Shown here piece after piece: positions 26,206-34,707 of a DNA stretch of 64,000 bases. The translations under genes and the position numbers were made by a program. The stretch covers positions 62,001 to 126,000 of the forward strand of contig JAQWTL010000025.1 in assembly GCA_029242715.1 (NCBI GenBank), in the 5' to 3' direction. The stretch's first letter is position 1. Every line of letters starts with the position of its first letter. This DNA is from Phycisphaerales bacterium (GTDB lineage: Bacteria; Planctomycetota; Phycisphaerae; Phycisphaerales; SM1A02). The notes below the pieces were generated by a model. It searched no databases. It was not told the origin of the DNA and saw only the letters and a program-made list of their open reading frames with translations.

Positions 26206-28611
26206 ATGACTCGACTGAAACCACCAGCCATCAACCGGACCGAAGCAGTTTCACGACACGCCTGCAGGCGACGTGGCGTGGCGGCTGTTCTGTCGATGAT
26301 GTTCCTTGTTCTGTTTGCTTCTCTCGCCGCCGTCATGGCTGTCGTTGCACAGGGAAATGTGCGGACGGCTTACTCGGCGCTGCGCATATCAAGGGCTCTG
26401 AGCGTTTCCGAAAGTGGCCTCGCATTTGCGGCCCGTCGTCTTGGGCTTGAGAGCAGGCGTTTCGTCGTCGAGCAGGGTGTAATCGATTCCGAATTCGGTG
26501 AACGTCTCTGGCTTGGCACCTGGACCAATGCAGATGGAGATGTCACCGTGGCGGCTCCTGATGGGTACGCAGTTCCCAATCCGTCCGGATCCGGACTGGT
26601 GCACGCCATCTATGACGCCCATCTCAATGCCGATGATTACGACGATGTCGAGGACGAGGGCGTCTTCCACACTTTGACCCTTGATGATGTCAATGGAGTG
26701 ATCGTCACGCCGCCTATTCGACTTGGCGATGATCCTTCAGATCCCTGGTTCCGCCTCCGATATGAATTGCTTGCAGACGGTTCTCAGGTGAGGGTGACAA
26801 GTCAGGGGTATGACTCGGGTATTCGCCGAAATCTCCAACTGGATTTCCAGATCGACAAGAAGATCGAGTTTGCTGTGTTGGGTCCCAATCGGATCATGAT
26901 CGGAAAGAACGTACTCGTGGAGGGGCCCATCGGATCTCTCTATGGAACCGAGAACGGAGAGCTTGATCCCGCCAATGGTGATCCGCTCGTCCTGCGAAGT
27001 GATTACTTCGATCTTGACCCGGTTCTTGATAGTCGACTGCAGGAGTTCTATTCGGCAATCGGCCTGCATGATGTCGATGGCGACAACAGGCTGCGACCAG
27101 ATCATCCATCAGAATCCAACGGTGTTGTATTGCAGGGCTATTTCCAGGACAACGACGGCGATGAATACGTGGATGATTTCGATCTCTTCCTGGGCATCTA
27201 CGACGTCGACACCAATGGGGGCGTCGTCTACGACGAAGCCAGGGCATTGGCTACGGGCAATGGAGGAGCCCTTGAATTCGATATCGACCCGCAACTTGGA
27301 CCATTAGTCGATTCCGCTCTGCCGGATCGAAACAACGATGGGCAGGTTGATGCCGTGGACACTGCCCTTGGGTGGAATGATGGTGTTCTTGATGCAAGAG
27401 ATCAGTATGCGAAGGCACGCGGCGGCATCAATTTCTCGGTACTTCGAGATGATTGGGAAAATGCCAATGGCGACAGTTATCAAACACTGGTGCAGGGACC
27501 TGTGGCAACAGATCCGGACGTAGCAGCAACGGCATTCGAAGTTGGTGCTCCGGAGATGATCGAACTCACGACGGACATGTTTTCAACGTCTCACACCTGG
27601 TTCAATGATGAGGCGAATTCAGGAGCAGCCTTTGGTGATGCCGGATCTGGACAGGTGGCTGCCGGAATATCGGCGGGGGGCGTGTATACGGCACCAGGTG
27701 TCGAGGATGCGGAATCAGTTCCCTATGGTTCATTGGGCGCTTATGACTATTACGAGCGGCCCGTGTACGAGAACATGACTTTCACCAATGTCCGCATACC
27801 CAAGGGCACCAATGGGCTCTTCAGAAACTGCACCTTTGTCGGTGTGGCCTGGATCGAAACCGAGGAAGGTTGTCAGGACCCCAACTGGAATTACACGGGA
27901 TCCATCGAGCCGGATGGGGCGGGTGGCTACATCGAACGCTTTCCTGATCTCGCCTCCGATCTTGATGGAACAATCATCGAGGACACTCGTCTTCATTCCA
28001 ACAACATCAGATTCGAGGGTTGCACGTTCCTGGGATCACTTGCTGCGGATCGGCCAGGGGAGTACACCCACTGGCGCAACAAGATCCAGTTGACGGGTAA
28101 TACTCGCTGCTTCATCGACCCCTATGATCCTGACCTGTTGCAGCAGCCCGATGCTGGAGCATTGCAGTCAACGCTATTGGGCATTTCTGAAGACGACCGG
28201 GAAGAACTGGCGAGAAGTTCCATTCTCATGCCGGGATGGTCCGTGGACGTTGGTAATTTCGATAACGACACCGCCACTCGCATCAAACTCAGTGGCACCA
28301 TCGTGGCGGGCATCATTGACATCCGCGGTACCGCTGATATTCATGGAACGGTTCTGATGACCTTCAGGCCCGAACAAGGGGCTGGCCCTTTGTTTTACGG
28401 CGGCACACCGGATGCTTTCAATACGACTCTCGGCTACTTCGGCAGTGATGATGGTGACAGCGAGGGCATCGATCCACTGGATCCGGCCTTCAACGGATTC
28501 GGTGAAATCACGTTGCGCTACGATCCGGATGGCAAACTGCCCGATGGCATTCCATGGCCTGTTCGAATGTCGCCAATGTCCGGTACCTATGTCGAGGGAG
28601 GTACGTTGTGA
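26206..28611 (+). CDS. PilX-like protein with calcium-loop motifs
   Basis: 801 residues. The N-terminus (residues 20-70) has a basic stretch, one hydrophobic helix (GVAAVLSMMFLVLFASLAAV) and an amphipathic continuation with ALSVSESGLAFAARRL, as in PilX/GspK-like proteins, but no G-F-x3-E cleavage motif. The large exported part contains EF-hand-like loops DVDGDNRLR, DNDGDEYVDDFD and DRNNDGQVDAVD (about residues 285-390), then a beta-rich domain with repeated Gly. Far longer than a standard PilX (about 150-200 residues), so it may be a tip adhesin. The stop overlaps the next gene by four bases. Confidence 0.75.
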   Translation: MTRLKPPAINRTEAVSRHACRRRGVAAVLSMMFLVLFASLAAVMAVVAQGNVRTAYSALRISRALSVSESGLAFAARRLGLESRRFVVEQGVIDSEFGERLWLGTWTNADGDVTVAAPDGYAVPNPSGSGLVHAIYDAHLNADDYDDVEDEGVFHTLTLDDVNGVIVTPPIRLGDDPSDPWFRLRYELLADGSQVRVTSQGYDSGIRRNLQLDFQIDKKIEFAVLGPNRIMIGKNVLVEGPIGSLYGTENGELDPANGDPLVLRSDYFDLDPVLDSRLQEFYSAIGLHDVDGDNRLRPDHPSESNGVVLQGYFQDNDGDEYVDDFDLFLGIYDVDTNGGVVYDEARALATGNGGALEFDIDPQLGPLVDSALPDRNNDGQVDAVDTALGWNDGVLDARDQYAKARGGINFSVLRDDWENANGDSYQTLVQGPVATDPDVAATAFEVGAPEMIELTTDMFSTSHTWFNDEANSGAAFGDAGSGQVAAGISAGGVYTAPGVEDAESVPYGSLGAYDYYERPVYENMTFTNVRIPKGTNGLFRNCTFVGVAWIETEEGCQDPNWNYTGSIEPDGAGGYIERFPDLASDLDGTIIEDTRLHSNNIRFEGCTFLGSLAADRPGEYTHWRNKIQLTGNTRCFIDPYDPDLLQQPDAGALQSTLLGISEDDREELARSSILMPGWSVDVGNFDNDTATRIKLSGTIVAGIIDIRGTADIHGTVLMTFRPEQGAGPLFYGGTPDAFNTTLGYFGSDDGDSEGIDPLDPAFNGFGEITLRYDPDGKLPDGIPWPVRMSPMSGTYVEGGTL

Positions 28612-29180
28612 AGCAACTCCATCCACGGCGTCGATCCGGTTTCAGCATCCCTGAACTGCTCATCGCGTTGGCCATCTCTGCCACGTTGCTGCTGGCAACG
28701 ATGATGGCGCTTGGCGTGTCCTTCCGGGCTTTTCAATCCACAACGCGCACCGTTTCCACAGGTGTCACAGGCCGCATCGTGATCGAGCGTCTGCAGACAC
28801 TCATCCGGACCGGAGTTGATTTCGGTCCCTTGCCGGGAAGTCCCCTGGACTCGATCGTGGACTCGGACATCCTGACGATCAACATGGGTGATGGGGATTG
28901 GGTGACTCTGAGATGGGATCAACCCACCGAGACGATCTACTGGGAAGAGAATGGTGATTCATGGCCATTGCTCGAGGGCGTGACCCAGTTGCCTGCTGGT
29001 GAGAACAGTACGATCTCACCCTTCACACTCGAGTTCAAGGAAGGCCGTTGGCTGAACCGGGCGGTCATCGACCTGGTGGTCGAGCATGACGATGCTCAGG
29101 ACATTGCAATCGAGGGCACTCGCAGCGACCAGTTCCGGCTGATCGGCTCTGCGATGCCCCGTGTGGCCGCGTGGGACTAG
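28608..29180 (+). CDS. Prepilin-like protein, PilW/GspJ type
   Basis: 190 residues from GTG 28608, which overlaps the previous TGA (GTGA) and has GGAGG seven bases upstream. The leader PRRRSG is followed by FSIPELLIALAISATLLLATM, a class III prepilin signal with Glu16 at +5. The C-terminal domain ends RFRLIGSAMPRVAAWD-like, typical of the PilW/GspJ group. It is the last gene of the pilus-like cluster. Confidence 0.85.
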   Translation: MKQLHPRRRSGFSIPELLIALAISATLLLATMMALGVSFRAFQSTTRTVSTGVTGRIVIERLQTLIRTGVDFGPLPGSPLDSIVDSDILTINMGDGDWVTLRWDQPTETIYWEENGDSWPLLEGVTQLPAGENSTISPFTLEFKEGRWLNRAVIDLVVEHDDAQDIAIEGTRSDQFRLIGSAMPRVAAWD

Positions 29181-29231
29181 CGCCCACCGGGCTGCCGGGC
29201 ATTTCAACGCGGTGGACGCTATCGTTCCCGG

Positions 29232-29603
29232 ATGTTCTCGATTCGAGTTGAACGCGTGTTCTCTGCCGCCCATGGGATCACCATTGGCGGTGTCAATGAG
29301 CCACTTCATGGCCATGACTGGCGTGTTCGAGTGACGATTGAATCAGGCACCCTTGATGATGATGGGATGGTGTGTGATTTTCACGCACTGGAAAAGAGCC
29401 TTGATGGGATCCTGTCACCCCTTCAGAATTCGAATCTGAATGAAACGCCACCATTTGACGAGTTGAATCCCACGGCTGAAAACGTGGCTTTTCACATTGC
29501 CCGATCCATGCAGCCAGAGTTGCCTGCAACCGTGACCTCCATTACTGCTTCCGTCACGGAAGCGCCTGGTTGCGAAGCCCGTTGCAGGCTGGAGCGATCC
29601 TGA
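29232..29603 (+). CDS. 6-pyruvoyl tetrahydropterin synthase / QueD family protein
   Basis: 123 residues, the normal size. FSAAHGI (His14) and LHGHDW (His26, His28) are the three zinc ligands. The catalytic Cys that normally sits four residues before the first His of HGH is Asn22 here, with Glu23 next to it. VCDFHALEK and NPTAENVAFHIA fit the family. QueD makes 6-carboxytetrahydropterin for queuosine; without the Cys the reaction may differ (PTPS-III-like enzymes use Glu). No other queuosine gene is nearby. The mutase gene starts 15 bases later. Confidence 0.85.
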   Translation: MFSIRVERVFSAAHGITIGGVNEPLHGHDWRVRVTIESGTLDDDGMVCDFHALEKSLDGILSPLQNSNLNETPPFDELNPTAENVAFHIARSMQPELPATVTSITASVTEAPGCEARCRLERS

Positions 29604-29618
29604 TAGGATCCCCGCGCC

Positions 29619-31016
29619 ATGTCTGAAGAACACACATCCGAAGCGCCCTTGATGCTTTCCGTTTCCGGGGCAAGAGGCATCGTGGGCAAATCCATGACAG
29701 CCCAAGTCGCGCACCGTCTGGCGGCTATCTGGGGTGATCATCTGGTTGCCAGTACGAGTGAAACCCCACGGGTCATCCTCGGGCGAGACAGCCGTCCATC
29801 CGGTACGGAATTCGCGGAGGCTGCTGCCAGGGGATTGTCCGATGCCGGTTGTGAGGTGATTCGGCTTGGAATCGTCACAACGCCGACGGTTGGAGTGATG
29901 ATCGGGGCTACCAGGGCATCGGGTGGGGTCATGATTACGGCTTCCCACAATCCTGCCCAGTGGAATGGCATGAAGTTGCTTGATGGAATGGGTACGGCGC
30001 CTTCTGCTGACATAGCCATGAAGATCATGGATCGATTCCGTAGTGACGAAACAACGCCTCAGTCAGCAAGCGTTTCGGAAATACACCAAGACTCACGTGG
30101 AGATGACACACATCTGGCCAAGGTGCTTGGACAGGTGGATCCCACTCCGGTTCAGGGCTGTGGGTTCAAGGTCGTGCTCGATTCGGTGCATGGAGCCGGT
30201 GGTCCAATTGGTGCGACTCTTCTGGGACATCTGGGTTGCGAGACCGTGTTGTTATACAACCCGCCAACGGGAGACTTCCCTCATCCACCTGAGCCTCGAG
30301 AAGAGAATCTCAAGGAACTTTGCAGTGTGGTCATTGATGCAGGAGCCCAGGTCGGCTTCGCTCAGGATCCAGATGCAGATCGTCTGGCGATCGTGGATGA
30401 AAAGGGCCGCTATATCGGCGAGGAATACACGCTGGTCCTGGCGGCAAAGGCCTGGTTGCAACGTTTTCCAGGCATACCTGTCGTTACGAATCTTTCTACC
30501 AGCCGGATGATTGACGATGTCGCTACGGCCATGGGGTCCAGCGTGCATCGCTCAGCGGTCGGTGAAGCCAACGTGGCTGAGGTCATGCGTCGTGAAGGCG
30601 CGACTATCGGCGGCGAAGGCAATGGCGGTGTCATGGTTCCTGCGGTCACTTGGGTCCGTGACAGTCTCACAGCCATGGCACTGGTCTTGGAATTGCTGGC
30701 CAGCGAAGGCCGAGGTCTTTCAGAGATCGTTGATGAGATCTCGACCTATTCCATGATCAAGCAGACGATTGAATTGAGTGGTGAGGATGCGCGAGCCAGG
30801 TTGCTTGATGGCATCCGTGCGGTTCAGACGCACTACTCCGGGCAAGAAGATGCCAGGATCCAGACATCAGATGGCGTCCGTGTAGATCTGGCAGCTGGCT
30901 GGCTGCATCTTCGGGCCAGCAACACCGAGCCGATTGCCAGGTTGATCGTCGAATCCGGTGATCAGGACTCCGCAGAAGCACTTGCCCTGGAGGCACGACG
31001 CATCGCAGGGCTCTGA
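29619..31016 (+). CDS. Phosphohexomutase (phosphoglucosamine/phosphomannomutase family)
   Basis: 465 residues. SGARGIVG opens the first domain. TASHNP holds the phosphorylated Ser109, DPDADR (residues 250-255) binds Mg, GEGNGG (about 332-337) is the sugar-binding loop, and RASNTEP near the C-terminus binds phosphate. The GEGNGG loop resembles archaeal-type phosphoglucosamine mutases rather than the bacterial GlmM GEQSGH, so the exact sugar is open (glucosamine, mannose or glucose). In context it could make GlcNAc-1-P precursors for the UAP1-type enzyme at 33144. The stop codon abuts the stop of the convergent NUDIX gene. Confidence 0.88.
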   Translation: MSEEHTSEAPLMLSVSGARGIVGKSMTAQVAHRLAAIWGDHLVASTSETPRVILGRDSRPSGTEFAEAAARGLSDAGCEVIRLGIVTTPTVGVMIGATRASGGVMITASHNPAQWNGMKLLDGMGTAPSADIAMKIMDRFRSDETTPQSASVSEIHQDSRGDDTHLAKVLGQVDPTPVQGCGFKVVLDSVHGAGGPIGATLLGHLGCETVLLYNPPTGDFPHPPEPREENLKELCSVVIDAGAQVGFAQDPDADRLAIVDEKGRYIGEEYTLVLAAKAWLQRFPGIPVVTNLSTSRMIDDVATAMGSSVHRSAVGEANVAEVMRREGATIGGEGNGGVMVPAVTWVRDSLTAMALVLELLASEGRGLSEIVDEISTYSMIKQTIELSGEDARARLLDGIRAVQTHYSGQEDARIQTSDGVRVDLAAGWLHLRASNTEPIARLIVESGDQDSAEALALEARRIAGL

Positions 31017-31544
31017 TCAGGTTGATTCCTGGACGACAGACCAGGTGAACGGATCGGTTCTGCAGTCGATGTGTACACCAAAGAAGCCGCCCTTGTGCTT
31101 CTGGGCCATGGGCCAGATGACTTGCCGATCGGTTTCCGGGATCGGTAGATCCATGACATCATCCGTATCAATCCACTCAAGGCGGCCCTCGTCGAATTCC
31201 GTGAAGGCAAGCTCTTCAGGATCGATCGTCCGAGTGACTTCGAACAGATACAGCAGCCAGTGTCCGCTTGCCTCATAGGCGGTCTCAGAGATCATGCCGA
31301 ACATCCGGATGTCCTGAGCACTGATTTTCAGCCCGGTCTCTTCCTCGATTTCACGTCGGGCACAGGCCCAGGGGCATTCGCCCTGGTCGGTTTCCAGCTT
31401 GCCTCCAACCGGTGAATAGAGATGACGGTTGGGTGGCTTGGCTCGGTGCAGCATGAGAATCCGGCCATTCGTGTCATACAGGTAGCAGAGCACCGCAATT
31501 CGGTGGGGCAAGACATGCTGTTGGTTGCTTGGTTCCACGGGCAT
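31017..31544 (-). CDS. NUDIX hydrolase
   Basis: 175 residues from ATG 31544, with GAGG upstream; a TTG at 31556 would overlap the pdxJ stop by four bases. The Nudix box is GGKLETDQGECPWACA followed by RREIEEETGL, with two extra residues between Gly and Glu compared with the consensus. Nudix enzymes cleave nucleoside diphosphates linked to another group; the N-terminal HRIAVLCYLYDTNGRILML strand pair resembles 8-oxo-dGTP diphosphatase (MutT/NUDT1-like) proteins. Substrate unknown. Confidence 0.85.
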   Translation of the reverse strand: MPVEPSNQQHVLPHRIAVLCYLYDTNGRILMLHRAKPPNRHLYSPVGGKLETDQGECPWACARREIEEETGLKISAQDIRMFGMISETAYEASGHWLLYLFEVTRTIDPEELAFTEFDEGRLEWIDTDDVMDLPIPETDRQVIWPMAQKHKGGFFGVHIDCRTDPFTWSVVQEST

Positions 31545-31552
31545 GAGGGGCC

Positions 31553-32302
31553 TCAAGAGGAGGGTCTGGAGGACATGCTGCGGAGCATGTCCTTGGTTGC
31601 TTCGCGGATCCCTACGAAAACGGATCGGCTGATGATGCTGTGGCCTATGTGGAGTTCCGACAGGCCAGGGATCGCGGCAATGGCAGTGACATTGGCATAG
31701 TTCAGTCCATGGCCAGCATTACAGCTCATTCCCCGGCTCAGAACCTCCTTGGTACTGGCTTGGATCTTCTCCAACTCTTCCGTGACAAGGGGATGGCCGA
31801 TGTTCCGGGCGTGCTCATGGAAGGCTTCGGCATAGGGGCCGGTATGCAGTTCGCAGACGCTGAAGCCGCACTCTGCAGCTGCCTGGACCTGCTCGGGGCA
31901 GGCATCGATGAAGGCGCTGACGGGTATTCCTGCCTGTGACAGCGTGTCCAGCATCGGTGCCAGCTCTGCCTGGCGTCCCAGGACGTCCAGTCCGCCTTCG
32001 GTGGTGATCTCCTGGCGTCCTTCTGGGACGAGCATGGCCATCTGGGGTTTCAGGCCCAGGGCAATACCGACCATTTCCTCCGTGGCGGCCATTTCCATGT
32101 TGAGACGGACGGTCACGACATCCTTCAATCGCTCCAGATCGAAATCCTGCATGTGCCGGCGGTCTTCCCTGAGGTGGAAGGTGATACCGGCAGCCCCCCC
32201 GAGCTGTGCTTCTACAGCAGCCCAGGTCGGGTCAGGTTCCCAGGTCCGCCTGGCCTGGCGAACAGTCGCGACATGGTCGATGTTGACACAGAGATCAGGC
32301 AT
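31553..32302 (-). CDS. pdxJ: Pyridoxine 5'-phosphate synthase PdxJ
   Basis: 249 residues from ATG 32302 (MPDLCVNIDHVATVRQAR), which is the family start; the longer frame adds 22 atypical residues. PdxJ condenses 1-deoxyxylulose 5-phosphate with 3-amino-2-oxopropyl phosphate to form pyridoxine phosphate. Seen: GITFHLREDRRHMQD, CELHTGPYAEAF, and GLNYANV with GHSIISRSVFVG for the phosphate site. First of a two-gene unit with the NUDIX gene; divergent from phoU. Confidence 0.96.
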   Translation of the reverse strand: MPDLCVNIDHVATVRQARRTWEPDPTWAAVEAQLGGAAGITFHLREDRRHMQDFDLERLKDVVTVRLNMEMAATEEMVGIALGLKPQMAMLVPEGRQEITTEGGLDVLGRQAELAPMLDTLSQAGIPVSAFIDACPEQVQAAAECGFSVCELHTGPYAEAFHEHARNIGHPLVTEELEKIQASTKEVLSRGMSCNAGHGLNYANVTAIAAIPGLSELHIGHSIISRSVFVGIREATKDMLRSMSSRPSS

Positions 32303-32355
32303 GGTGGGGTGTCCGTGGGGAGAGGGGATCATACCCGGCAGCCCAGAGAGTTCTC

Positions 32356-32372
32356 CATTGTGGGCCACAATG
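32356..32372. promoter_or_regulatory. Inverted repeat in the pdxJ-phoU divergent region
   Basis: CATTGTG-GGC-CACAATG is a perfect seven-base inverted repeat 54 bases from the pdxJ start and 88 from the phoU start. It is too symmetrical to ignore and could be an operator, but a short hairpin is equally possible, and no second copy was noticed in the window. Confidence 0.35.
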
Positions 32373-32459
32373 TTGGCTTCTGGCTCCCTTCACAGCCAAA
32401 GGACCGTTATACTTCGCGCGGTTACACCCTTCAATCCCTCGCAAAATCGAATCAAGACA

Positions 32460-33143
32460 ATGGAAGAGTTTGCGCGCAAGCATGCCCAACTGAGAGAGGA
32501 CCTGCTCACGCAGGGTGATCGTGTTGTTGCGCACGCAATGAATGCCGTGGAGTCCTTCTTCGGCAACGATTCGGAGTTGGCCAGCAAGGTCGTGGAGGCA
32601 GACCGCCTCATCGATCGGGCCGATATCGATATCGAACGAGCCTCCATCCAGTTACTCATGCGATCTCCTGACAAGGAGTACGACATCCGGTCAGTCTTCA
32701 CGATCGTGAAGATCAACAATGAACTGGAGCGTATCGCGGACTGCGGGGTGAACATCGCGGAGTCATCGCAGTCATACGAAGCCGATCGTCCCAAGTCCGG
32801 CACTTTCGAGGTGATGGCCAACAGCGTCATCGGCATGGTGCGGGATGCCAACAGGGCCATGCGAAACAGGGATCAGGAACTGGCTCGTCGCGTGCTGGAT
32901 TTCGATGACACGATTGACCGCTTCCGAACAGAGGTGGTCCGGTTGGTTCAGACGGCCGTCAAGGATGGCACGATGCCACTGGAAGATGCCCTTGAGTTAC
33001 TCAACGTGAATCGCAGTCTTGAGCGAATGGCGGATCATTGCACCAATATTTGCGAGCAGTTGATCTACCTGGAATCAGGGAAGATCGTCAGGCACCTCTC
33101 CTCCGGTTGGACCATGCCGGCTCCACCAGAGCAGGATTCGTGA
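32460..33143 (+). CDS. phoU: PhoU-family phosphate signalling/transport regulator
   Basis: 227 residues from ATG 32460 (MEEFARKHAQLREDL). All helical, with two PhoU repeats. Metal-binding E/D-x3-D patterns are visible: ELERIADCGVNIAES in the first and SLERMADHCTNICEQ in the second. PhoU proteins dampen the PhoR-Pst phosphate response. No pst or phoRB genes are in the window, so its partner is unknown. The next gene starts directly after its stop. Confidence 0.93.
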   Translation: MEEFARKHAQLREDLLTQGDRVVAHAMNAVESFFGNDSELASKVVEADRLIDRADIDIERASIQLLMRSPDKEYDIRSVFTIVKINNELERIADCGVNIAESSQSYEADRPKSGTFEVMANSVIGMVRDANRAMRNRDQELARRVLDFDDTIDRFRTEVVRLVQTAVKDGTMPLEDALELLNVNRSLERMADHCTNICEQLIYLESGKIVRHLSSGWTMPAPPEQDS

Positions 33144-34562
33144 ATGTCCGACATGCCATGTGATTTCGACAGCACCATGAAAAGACTTGAAGCCTGCGGT
33201 CAGGCACAGGTGCTTTCCGGTTGGTCATCTCTTGATTCTTCACGCCGTGCATCACTCCTGAATCAGATCAACACACTGCCACTGGAATCCATTCCAGAAC
33301 TCGTGGCACAGTGTGTCCTGTCTCATGACCACGGTGGCGGCAGTAAGGATCTGTCACCACCAGAAGTCACGGCACCTGGCCCTGATGAGGCTGCCGAGTT
33401 GGCGAAGCGTGGGGAAGAAATCATTCGTGATGGCCGCGTGGCAGCGTTCACGGTTGCCGGCGGTCAGGGCACTCGCCTGGGTTGGGGTGGCCCCAAGGGG
33501 ACGTACCCGGCAACACCAGTCAGTGGCAAACCTCTGTTCAGGGTGTTTGCGGAGCAGATTCAGGCAGCAAGTGATCACTGGAATACCCGGATCTGCTGGT
33601 ACATCATGACGAGTGAGGCCAATGATTCTGCGACTCGTGACTTTTTCGCGGACAACAACTGGTTTGGTCTGCCTCGCACGCAGGTGATGTTGTTTCCGCA
33701 AGGCATGATGCCCTGTTTCGATGCTGAATCCGGCCACTTGCTCATGGAAGCTCCTGATCGACTGGCCATGAGCCCGGATGGTCACGGTGGTTCCATCGCG
33801 GCGCTGCACCGAAGCGGTGCATTGGAACAGATGTCAGTTCTGGGCATAGACACCATTTCCTATTTTCAGGTGGATAACCCGATTGCACCGGTGATTGATC
33901 CTGTCTTCATCGGTTTGCATGCAGATCCCGCGCGTTCCTCCGGGGAGATGTCCAGCAAGATGGTTCCAAAGATTTCATCTGGGGAGAAGGTCGGGGTCTT
34001 CTGCAAGGTGGGTGATTGCACGGAAGTCATCGAGTACTCGGACATGCCTGAAGATCTTCAGGAAAAACGGGATCAGCAGGGGCGTCTGGTTTATGACGCG
34101 GGCAACATTGCTCTTCATCTCCTGGGCGTTGAATTCGCCCAACGGCTCTGCAACTCCAATGAGCTTCCCTGGCATCGCGCGGTGAAGAATATTCCCTGGT
34201 TTGACCAGGCCTCTGGCACTCACATGACGCCCAAATCGCCCAATGGCGTGAAACTGGAGCGATTCATATTCGACGCCTTGTCACTGGCCACTCGGCCGGC
34301 TGTCCTGGAGGTGGAACGATCACGTGAGTTCGCTCCAATCAAGAATGCGGTTGGAAATGATTCGCCGGAATCATGCCGGCAGGCACAGAGCAATCTCTAC
34401 GGCCAATGGCTTGAATCACATGGCGTCAATATTGCCCGTAATGACAGCGGTGATGTTCTTGCAGATATCGAGATCAGCCCATTGACTGCGATGGATGCAT
34501 CGCAACTTGACTCTACGGATCTGCCTAAAGCCATTGGCCCCGCTGATCGCATCCTATTCTGA
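33144..34562 (+). CDS. UAP1-type UDP-N-acetylhexosamine pyrophosphorylase
   Basis: 472 residues. AGGQGTRLGWGGPKG (about 107-121) is the nucleotide-binding loop of the UDPGP family. Several stretches match the eukaryotic UAP1 subgroup: YFQVDNP with DPVFIGLH, SSKMVPK with GEKVGVF, EVIEYSDM, and DAGNIALHLL. This enzyme makes UDP-GlcNAc from UTP and GlcNAc-1-phosphate. In most bacteria that is done by GlmU, a different fold. It begins at the base after the phoU stop, so the two are probably translated in sequence. Confidence 0.9.
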   Translation: MSDMPCDFDSTMKRLEACGQAQVLSGWSSLDSSRRASLLNQINTLPLESIPELVAQCVLSHDHGGGSKDLSPPEVTAPGPDEAAELAKRGEEIIRDGRVAAFTVAGGQGTRLGWGGPKGTYPATPVSGKPLFRVFAEQIQAASDHWNTRICWYIMTSEANDSATRDFFADNNWFGLPRTQVMLFPQGMMPCFDAESGHLLMEAPDRLAMSPDGHGGSIAALHRSGALEQMSVLGIDTISYFQVDNPIAPVIDPVFIGLHADPARSSGEMSSKMVPKISSGEKVGVFCKVGDCTEVIEYSDMPEDLQEKRDQQGRLVYDAGNIALHLLGVEFAQRLCNSNELPWHRAVKNIPWFDQASGTHMTPKSPNGVKLERFIFDALSLATRPAVLEVERSREFAPIKNAVGNDSPESCRQAQSNLYGQWLESHGVNIARNDSGDVLADIEISPLTAMDASQLDSTDLPKAIGPADRILF

Positions 34563-34707
34563 CAAATCAAATTTCGATGAAATTGAAAGTGCTCATTGAG
34601 GGTGGAATCTCATTTTGCATTCTTGCTTATCAACATTCACGATGTAATCTCAGGTCTGCCCGGACGTTGTGGTCACGAACCGATCGGGCTGGAGAGAGAG
34701 TTCAAAA
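34563..34707. other. Intergenic spacer before an uncertain small ORF
   Basis: About 145 AT-richer bases than the surroundings. No terminator hairpin with a T-run was found after the pyrophosphorylase gene. A weak -35/-10-like pair (TTGCTT, 16 bases, TAATCT) can be placed here but is not convincing. Confidence 0.3.

Noticed and set aside
31908-32459. N-terminal extension of the phoU frame over the pdxJ gene
   Set aside because: The extension is antisense to pdxJ and is basic and Ser-rich; the PhoU fold begins at the ATG at 32460.
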